A stretch of DNA of 64,000 bases from NCBI GenBank assembly GCA_002110485.1, contig MOWL01000067.1:2542001-2606000 (forward strand), read 5' to 3'. The translations under genes were made by a program, and so were the position numbers. This document shows, one piece after another, positions 56,860 to 64,000 of this stretch; position 1 is the stretch's first letter; each line of letters opens with the position of its first letter. The notes below the pieces were generated by a model. The model saw only the letters and a list, made by a program, of their open reading frames with translations. It ran no database searches and was not told the origin of the DNA. The DNA is from Emergomyces orientalis. Taxonomy: Eukaryota; Ascomycota; Eurotiomycetes; Onygenales; Ajellomycetaceae.

Positions 56860-59374
56860 ATGGAAAACAACATTGACAGACAGCCGGGGTTGAGCTATAC
56901 GTCGGAAGATGGAAGCACAGGTGACTACCAAGAGGATAGTGCCCAAGACGGACAAGAAGATGATTCGAGGAAGAGGAAGCGACTGCCCATAACAACGTAT
57001 GTTTAAGATGTTTAGTCTGAAATATTTTTCCCCAAGGCTTATTTGTTCAGAACTAACAAACGTGATGATTTATTCCCTCGTCTGCGCAGGAGCTGTGAGT
57101 TATGTCGGACACGAAAAGTCAAATGCGACCGCGCAGAGCCCAGCTGCGGCTGGTGCACTCGCAATGGTCGAATTTGCATCTACAGAGAGAGACAGCAACC
57201 TGGGTTTCGCGCCGGATACGGTCGTGAGCTCGAGCAGAAAATTAATAGGCTTGAAGCCATGCTACAACTGCTAGGACGTCGGCTGGAGCTTCACATTGTT
57301 GAGCATGAATCTGAGCGGGATTCACGACCCCATCCCGCATCTCATCCCGCAGCGAATCAGCAAGGATTCACCCCCGATTCTGAACTTCGTCGCTCGGCTC
57401 CAACTGACATTTTGTCACAGGAGCCGTCGGCCAGTACGGAGAGTCGGCATTTAGATGGAGCGGGATACGAGAGAATGCAGTGCTCCCGACCATCAGGACC
57501 GATCTCTGTGCAATCTTTGATGAACGCAAATTCTATGGAGAGCACAAACCAGCCTGCGTCTTCTGGTACTATTGGTTTAGCTACGGGAGTGGTACATGAA
57601 ACTATTTCTGAGCTAGATATACCGCCGCAAGATACCTTATATACGATTGTTGACTTGTATTTCAAACATGTCAATCCCTGGTGTCCAATTCTTGACCGAA
57701 AGGCTACGCTTGACAGACTCTTTGGATCTTGCGTGGCCACAGAAGCTGACCGTGTCCTTCTGCATGCTATCGTCCGGACAACACTAAGGTTTTACAAAGA
57801 TCCGAATTTAACACCAAAGTGGCGCGAGCAATATCATACCATCTCGAAACAGAAGATTTTGCTCTATGCGTTCGAGCATACCTCTATTGATGCGTTACAG
57901 GCACTTATGATCCTGGCGCTGGATGTACTTGGGAAATCATACGGGCCGCAGAGCTGGACTTTGCTGAGTATGATAGTGAGGAATGTCATACAGCTTGGGC
58001 TTGGGACGGAGAGGAGAGTGATTCTTGGGCCTCCTATTTATCAATCGGCCGGCACACTGCAGGAGTTCGCCCTGCCCCAACCAACCTCCTGGATTGAAAA
58101 TGAAGGGCGGAGGCGACTGTTTTGGATGACATATATCCTGGATCGATATGCGTGTGTTGATGCGGGATCCGATTTTACACTTGATGAACAACAAACAGAT
58201 CGGCCGTTACCTTGCAGATACGATTTATTTTCCAAAAACCAGCCAGTTGAAACCAGGCGGTTCGTTGGCCCTGAAAGACCTGAGATTACAGTAAACCGCC
58301 CCGAGAACCTAGGTAGCTTCTCCTACCATTGCGAAGTTTTGCGGATTCTAAGCCGTATCCATAAATTTCTGCGCAATCCCATTGATATTGGCTCGCCTAC
58401 GGACGTCGAGAAATGGCAAGCTACATATCGCGATTTAGACAGTGAGCTCGATAGATGGCTATACAATCTACCAGACGATTACAGTCGAATTTCTCAACTC
58501 TGTCATTCAAGTCCGACGAGCAGGATATCTAATTGGATCATGTTGCATGCCGCTTTCGTCATTTCTGTTTTACGATTACACTCTTGTGCTGCCTATCCAA
58601 CAGTGCGTTCACATATCTTCTCCCCGTCATTTAATGCGATGCAACGGTGCATTGCCGCGGTTGAGAGTTTACGCGAGATCGTCCAGGATGTCGTCAATAC
58701 GGGTATGCTAGATCTTCTGGGTCCTCATTTTGCTTTCTCGCTGTGGGTGTCAGCGAGGATATTGCTAGTCGATGCCTCGGCTACACATACTGATATTAAC
58801 ACCAACATCTGGTTTTTTATGTCAACGCTGGAGAAAATGGGGCAGTTTTGGGGCGTTGCAAGGAAATACGCCCAGATTTTAGAGCGCATATTACAAGAAT
58901 ATCAAGAAGCCAAACGTGCCGCGGCTCTGACTCCATCTACGCCAGTTTCTTCACATTCCCCCCCATTATTGGGACCAAAATCCCTCACAGATATGCGGCG
59001 GTGAGCCTCCAATTTTCCGAGCTTCACTAGGTTTACATGGAACACAGCTAATTCTTCTCCACAGAAATGCATACGACCTCAGCATCCTCCTCGCCCAAAG
59101 ATCCGCCTCAACCCTCCATCCACCGTCCGTAAAAGTCCCCGCACCAAACGAGCTCGAATATTACGAAGTCTTCGACTTCTTCAACTATCCGCGCCCATCC
59201 GTGGCAGTTGTAAACAACCCCCCTCCGCTTACCACCACTAGCACTGTCTCAGAGCCGCTGGTTAATAATGGTGTCGAAAACTGGACACGTCCGAAATCCC
59301 ATTTTGTTTCGACGAACTTCACATATTCGCGTTCGGATCCTGATTGGCTTGCCTTCCAGCCCCCGCAGGATTAG
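56860..59374 (+). CDS. Zn2Cys6 fungal transcription factor
   Basis: Three exons (56860-56996, 57090-59000, 59065-59374) give 785 residues. The binuclear zinc cluster covers residues 48-75, CELCRTRKVKC followed by DRAEPSCGWCTRNGRIC, with exact C-x2-C-x6-C-x6-C-x2-C-x6-C spacing. A basic stretch (RKRKRLP) precedes it and a short heptad helix (LEQKINRLEAMLQLLGRRL) follows, suggesting dimer binding. The fungal-specific transcription factor domain spans about 230-620, with LYFKHVNPWCPILDRKATLD near its start and NEGRRRLFWMTYILDRYAC in the middle. It is nuclear and DNA-binding; the targets are unknown. The first exon encodes an acidic head, so the gene begins at 56860 rather than in the second exon. 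It converges on the glycerol kinase gene. Confidence 0.93.
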
Positions 59375-60519
59375 GCGTATTGGGCCCTGGAAACGGTTGC
59401 TTTGGCCATGTAGGAAACTTTTATTATAAACCCAATGTGCATTACAAACTTCTCAGCCTACCTACTAGTTTGACTACTAGTTGCATGCTTTTTAAGCCAT
59501 CGGCAGTTGCCGATGAGCTTAGTTGAGATTGAGTTACTCCGTAAAGAGTGGGGGGGGTTCTCCCTTTATGGACTCGTCTACAATGAGGGGTTGAGTCTCG
59601 GGATTCCAGGCCCGGGGGATCGGAGGCATGTCGGGTAGGTTTAGCCTTACATTTTAGTCAAAGATTCTGTAAAGAGCAGAACAAGTGCAACGCTAGCGGG
59701 AGAGCAGGCAATAGTTCGCGAGCCAATCGGCATTTTATTATTGGATTCCTCTGGAACAGTCGAAGGCCGACTGTTCCATTGATTATGGTGCGATAAAAAG
59801 GAGCAAAGAATGAGTGTACGAACATACATACAACACGTTCATAATTGCCCGACAACTGTTATGCGACTTAGAACGACATTGGTTTCTGTGGATCTCCTTT
59901 TTAGCCCAGTAGTTGGTTCATCATGCCTGATACACAACTGGCATGGCAGAGCTCAAAATTCTTATCACATGTTTATTATTCGCACGCGCCGAGCATTGAC
60001 AGGGGCTACCCATGAAGCATGCACTTTACTATGTACGTATGCACTCGATGAACCTGGCTAGTTTAAGTAGCTGAAACCTGCTCCTAGCATAGCCCATTAT
60101 GGTGTTGAGGGTTTGATGAGGAGGTCGTGGTTGGAGTTTCGGTGGTTGGAGCAGTTTCGGAATAAGTCGAACTCCGAAAAATCATATGGCTAACGTTAGT
60201 TAGCTCTTGGAATAAATGCAAGGTCTTAGAGAATCTAGTTCTTTTACTCTCGTATTTTTTCTAAGGGGTTCTTAGTGATTACTGTTCAAACGACTTTCCG
60301 TGATTAGAAAAGGAGCATGATGAAAACGACCAGATGCTGATAGATAGCCAATTCGAAAGAGAATTTATACGAAATGAAAAAAAACAAATGGCATTGTGGT
60401 ATTGGTATCTCAAGTTGTGCATCCATCCATCGATGCGTGCTACAAAAGCTGGCAGAAATTGGTCAAATTCAGTATCCGCAAAAGAACTCGGAAAGGTCCC
60501 ATGGGACACATTAAGGCTT
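59375..60519. other. Convergent intergenic region, Zn2Cys6 regulator / glycerol kinase
   Basis: About 1.15 kb between converging stops. No supportable gene. Short frames of 60-100 codons overlap on both strands. Confidence 0.5.
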
Positions 60520-62236
60520 TCAATTTGCCCAGCCTTTGCACATCTGCACAGCCTTTTCCCATCTGGAAAACTTGCCGGCAGCCTCCTCCTTGGGGATGGT
60601 AGGTGTGAACACAGTCCGGCCTTCAGTGTTTACGGTCTGTAACTCTTCTAGCCCCTCCCAGACGCCAACGGCCAATCCTGCCGCAATTGCAGCGCCCAGA
60701 GCTGTTGTTTCGCGCATTGCGGGCCGATGCACTGGAATAGAGATAATATCGGATTGTGTCTATTTTTACGGTTATATGGCATGTTACTTGCTGGTGATCT
60801 CATCAGGCCAAGGGGGAAAGGAATTATGTAACTCACCTGCATCGCCAAATCGCTATTACACATGCCTCCGTCGACTGCCAATTCTGTCAATTTCTGCCCA
60901 CTATCCTTCTCCATGGCATCAAGGATGGCTTTAGTCTGGAAACATGTCGCCTCAAGCGTCGCACGAGCCACATGCCCACGATTTGTGAACGTAGTGATGC
61001 CAAACATCGTACCACGCGCGTCATCCATCCAGTAGGGTGCGAACAATCCGCTAAAGGCAGTCACAAACACCAAGCCGCCATTGTCTTCAACTGTCTCGGC
61101 CAGAGCACTAATTTCGCTAGATTTGTCAATGAAGCCAAAGTTGTTCACTAAGAACTTGACGCTGGACCCGCCAACGGCAATACTCCCTTCAAGTGCATAC
61201 ATAACTTTTCCATTGAAATCGAAGGCGACAGTTGTGAGGAGGCCGTGTTTGGATATGACAGGAGTTTCTCCTATGTTGTATAACAGGAAGCAGCCTGTGC
61301 CGTAGGTGTTTTTCGCGAGGCCTGGAGTGAACCCCTTTTGCCCAACAAGAGCGGCAGACTGATCGCCCAGACAGCCTGTGATAGGGAAGCCCTTTAGGAC
61401 GGTGGATGCTAGGGAACCGTACCCTTCGGGGTCTGAGGAATGGATTATTTTGGCAAGGTGGACTTTGTCACGATCTAGACGGAAGAACTCGATGAGCTGC
61501 TCATCATATTGGAGTGTTGTGATGTTCATAAACATTGTTCGCGAAGCGTTTGAAGGATCGGTGACATATATATTTCTGTGGGTTCCGCCATTGAGCTTGT
61601 AGACTAGCCATGTGTCAACGGTTCCAAAGGCAAGGGTTCCCTTTTCATAGGCTTCTTTGGCCTTGGGTACATTCTCGATAATCCAGAGAAGTTTACCGAC
61701 AGATGGGTAGGTTGACAACGGAAGCCCACAGAGAGCCTGCAAGTCATTGGCCCCGAGGCGTTTCTTCAACTTGCGAACAAGCGCTTGTGTGCGCGTGTCT
61801 GTCCACACAATCGCGTTGTAGAGCGGTTCCCCAGTTTCTCTGTCCCATACCACTGTCGTTTCTCGCTGATTTGTAATGCCGATGGCTTTTATAGTCTTGA
61901 TACTGTGGCCCTGGCTCTCAAATGAAGCCACAGCGCCGTCTATGCATTTCTCGACTGATGATACTATTTCCAAGGGGTCGTGCTCATGCCAACTGTGAAA
62001 TTGTTCATCAGTTTCATTGTTCTATTAAGCTAGTATAGATATAACAAGAATTAATTTTCTACGGCACGGAAACCAATCTATGTGGTTAAATATACTGACC
62101 CAGGCTGAGGATATATCTGCCGGAACTCCAGTTGATGCGACGCAACGACATCTCCCGCTGAGCTAAATATGAGGAACCTCGAGCTTGTCGTTCCTTGGTC
62201 GATAGAGCCAACGAAAGCTTCGCCCGTGCTGCCCAT
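60520..62236 (-). CDS. GUT1: Glycerol kinase
   Basis: Three exons (62236-62100, 61992-60837, 60759-60520) give 510 residues, the usual length. It begins MGSTGEAFVGSIDQGTTSSR, containing the DQGTTSSR phosphate-binding motif. FGGY-family landmarks follow: WHEHDP, KAIGITNQRETTVVWDRETG, YNAIVWTDTRT, GTVDTWLVYKLNGG, TGCLGDQSAALVGQ, KNTYGTGCFLLYN, APYWMDDARGTMFG and the C-terminal signature LAVDGGMCNSDLAMQTQSDI. It uses ATP to turn glycerol into glycerol 3-phosphate in the cytosol, the first step of glycerol use. The last exon restores the end of the signature and the GAAIAAGLAVGVW helix. The gene is divergent from an aquaglyceroporin-type gene. No key residue is missing. Confidence 0.96.
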
Positions 62237-63403
62237 TTTGATTACTGGCAAAAAGGTAGGATGTGATATGTAGGTAGTTGTAGTAGAAGTCGTGGTTATC
62301 TAGGTATGAAAGAAGTTTGTTTGCGAACCTGGATAACTCCGATAAGGTATCTTTCTATATGAGACTGACGAACGGCAGCTATATGTACTGTATTACCTTC
62401 ATCGAGACCAGAATAACACACTTTTTTTATCCATACCAGTAGGTCACGCAGAACGACCTAGGGAACTCTCCCCTCTCTAATTCATGCGCTAAATTGGCGT
62501 TTGGCGGGGGTTGTCCAGGATTGGGTCATGGCTTAGAGTAACTTTTGTAAATCCCCTGCGAGCCACCATCAAAACTAGCCTTAAAGCTAAACAGACCTTC
62601 CCCTGTCTACGCCAGGTAGACATCACCTCCATGACCTGACTTCAGAATCAAGAATTCCTCAGAATCCCTCTATCAGGATCTTGTTTCGATGTTGTACAGC
62701 GTAGCATCGGGGGATGACAATCCATGCTGCAGCCAAGTAGTCTCACCCCCCCGTATCCGGTCAAAGTGCTGCCGACTCCATACTCCCTGCGCTTGCGTGG
62801 GTCGCTGACAGAATCCGAGTCTGGACCCACAGGTGCGCAATTGATGTGACTGCTGAAAAGAAAAGTGCATCGCCTTAGTTTGAGCTTGAGTGGCAGGCTA
62901 CTTGGAATGAACTTGCGGCAATCCCCGTTTATGGCCTCGTCTTCTCGGCCTTGCAAGGCCGATGGCTCCAATGCAGAACTCCCGCATGCACCGAGTCTTA
63001 CATCCGCTACTGGAAGGAGATAGCTAGCTGTCTCAATTTGGGAAAATCCCCAGAGGCGGATTTCGCAAGACCGAAGACGGCCTTATGATGCGATAGTGGG
63101 CTGAAGTTGCAAGTGTGGCCAATGTCAGAACAATCGCGGTGTCACGGCAGGTCGGGATGATTTACCTTAATTGACCGTTGCTAGACTATCTTTCCTGTTC
63201 AGTTCATACGCAAGCTTCGAGAACAGTGGTATCCTGGACTATCATTCATGCACGTTCGATTTTCTATAAGTATTCCACTCCACCCTGTGGGGAGCAAAAG
63301 AACAACAGGCAAACTCCACAAATATCCCGTCGCCGGGTACCCTCTTTTTTAATCTTTTGCCCACATACTTACTCCATAATAAATCCACCCGTGGGGCATC
63401 ACA
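62237..63403. promoter_or_regulatory. Shared upstream region, glycerol kinase / aquaglyceroporin
   Basis: 1.17 kb between divergent starts. It must contain both promoters. AT-rich near both starts, with mixed GC sequence in the middle. Short minus-strand frames at 62648-62971 are not supported. No specific binding site is claimed. Confidence 0.5.
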
Positions 63404-64000
63404 ATGGCATCAGTGTCCCCAAAACTATCCCCAGTTGCTACTCAGGTGGAGAAGAGTCCGTATTCTGGGGAAATACCTAATGGTTCTTACATCCAGGATA
63501 AATCAATACTGGGTGCAGAAGCCCAAACTGCCATAACGCGAGCGCAGCAGCCTCTCTGGTGTCGAATTCGATATAAGCTACGAGAACCGTTTTCTGAGTT
63601 TGCTGGTGTCTTTATTCTCATTCTATTTGGAGACGGATCTGTGGCTCAGGTTATTCTAAGTAATAAAAAGTATGGTGATTACCAGTCAATCAGCTGGGGT
63701 TGGGGGTCAGTATATCTATATGTGCATTCTTTACCTCCACTATAACTACCCGAAAAAGAAAAGCAAAATAAGAGATAACGTTGGATATAACATCGGTTGA
63801 CAAAATTGACAGCCTTGGTGTGATGCTCGGCGTCTACTGCTCAGGCATATCAGGGGCCCATCTAAATCCCGCCGTCACTCTCGCAAACTGCATATTTCGC
63901 AAATTCCCCTGGAGAAAATTCCCCATATATGCGCTCGCCCAGACTCTGGGCGCATACGTTGCATCTGGGATTGTCTACGCGAACTACAGATCTGCCATCG
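63404..64000 (+). CDS. Aquaglyceroporin (MIP family), 5' part; cut by window end
   Basis: Two exons visible (63404-63705 and 63813 to the edge), giving about 163 residues. After a hydrophilic N-terminus (about 55 residues), helix 1 includes LREPFSEFAGVFILILFGDG, the typical AEF/EFxGxFxLxxFGxG start of MIP channels. Exon 2 starts GLGVMLGVYCSGISGAHLNP, so that the first NPA box (N119-P120-A121 in HLNPAVTL) is present. The frame continues through ANCIFRKFPWRKFPIYALAQ and TLGAYVASGIVYANYRSAI to the edge. The second NPA box and selectivity arginine lie outside. Adjacency to glycerol kinase favours a glycerol facilitator over a pure water channel. The 107-bp intron falls between helix 1 and the loop B region. 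Confidence 0.92.

Overview
This window is a piece of nuclear chromosome from a filamentous ascomycete. The evidence is short spliceosomal introns (about 50-200 bp) in nearly every gene, long AT-rich intergenic spaces with microsatellites, a single dispersed 5S rRNA gene, and a gene set typical of Pezizomycotina: Zn2Cys6 regulator, PMT1, CENP-T, ERF2, an ASH1-type SET protein and a CKIL-tailed Rac. Protein character suggests Eurotiomycetes, possibly Onygenales, but that placement is an impression, not a computed result. I see no transposon, CRISPR array, virus-derived block or recognisable secondary-metabolite backbone gene.

Layout. 1-7.2 kb: gene-poor, with a small ABM-fold monooxygenase-like gene and RAC1. 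7.2-25.8 kb: compact housekeeping genes, namely a RING protein, an RRM nucleolar-type protein, CMS1, CENP-T, SHY1, an erasin-type UBX protein, MIX17, LRP1/C1D, a ketopantoate-reductase-like protein and a SETD3/SETD6-type methyltransferase. Several are arranged as tight divergent or convergent pairs. 25.8-36.2 kb: looser and partly accessory, with a 79-residue cysteine-rich secreted protein, COQ4, a PDCD5 homologue, a secreted FAD-linked oxidase, a 5S rRNA gene and a secreted LIP-family lipase. 38.2-56.1 kb: SEC2, SF3A1/PRP21, PMT1, a small mitochondrial membrane protein, ERF2-type palmitoyltransferase and an ASH1/NSD-type SET methyltransferase. 56.9-64 kb: a Zn2Cys6 regulator, glycerol kinase and, divergently, an aquaglyceroporin cut by the window edge.

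Most neighbours are functionally unrelated. The clearest functional link is at the right end: glycerol kinase and a glycerol-channel-type aquaporin share one upstream region and could form a glycerol uptake and phosphorylation pair. Weaker themes are ribosome biogenesis and RNA processing (RRM protein, CMS1, LRP1, SF3A1), mitochondria (SHY1, MIX17, COQ4, the 49-kb gene) and secreted enzymes around the 5S gene.

Gene models were built by hand by joining frames across GT-AG (once GC-AG) introns. Each model was checked for a whole number of codons and for continuity of the family's conserved residues. I did not find a clearly novel multigene system. The most interesting items are the small secreted cysteine-rich gene, the 11-nt and 8-nt coding exons, the GC-AG intron, the compensated 5S gene and the glycerol locus.
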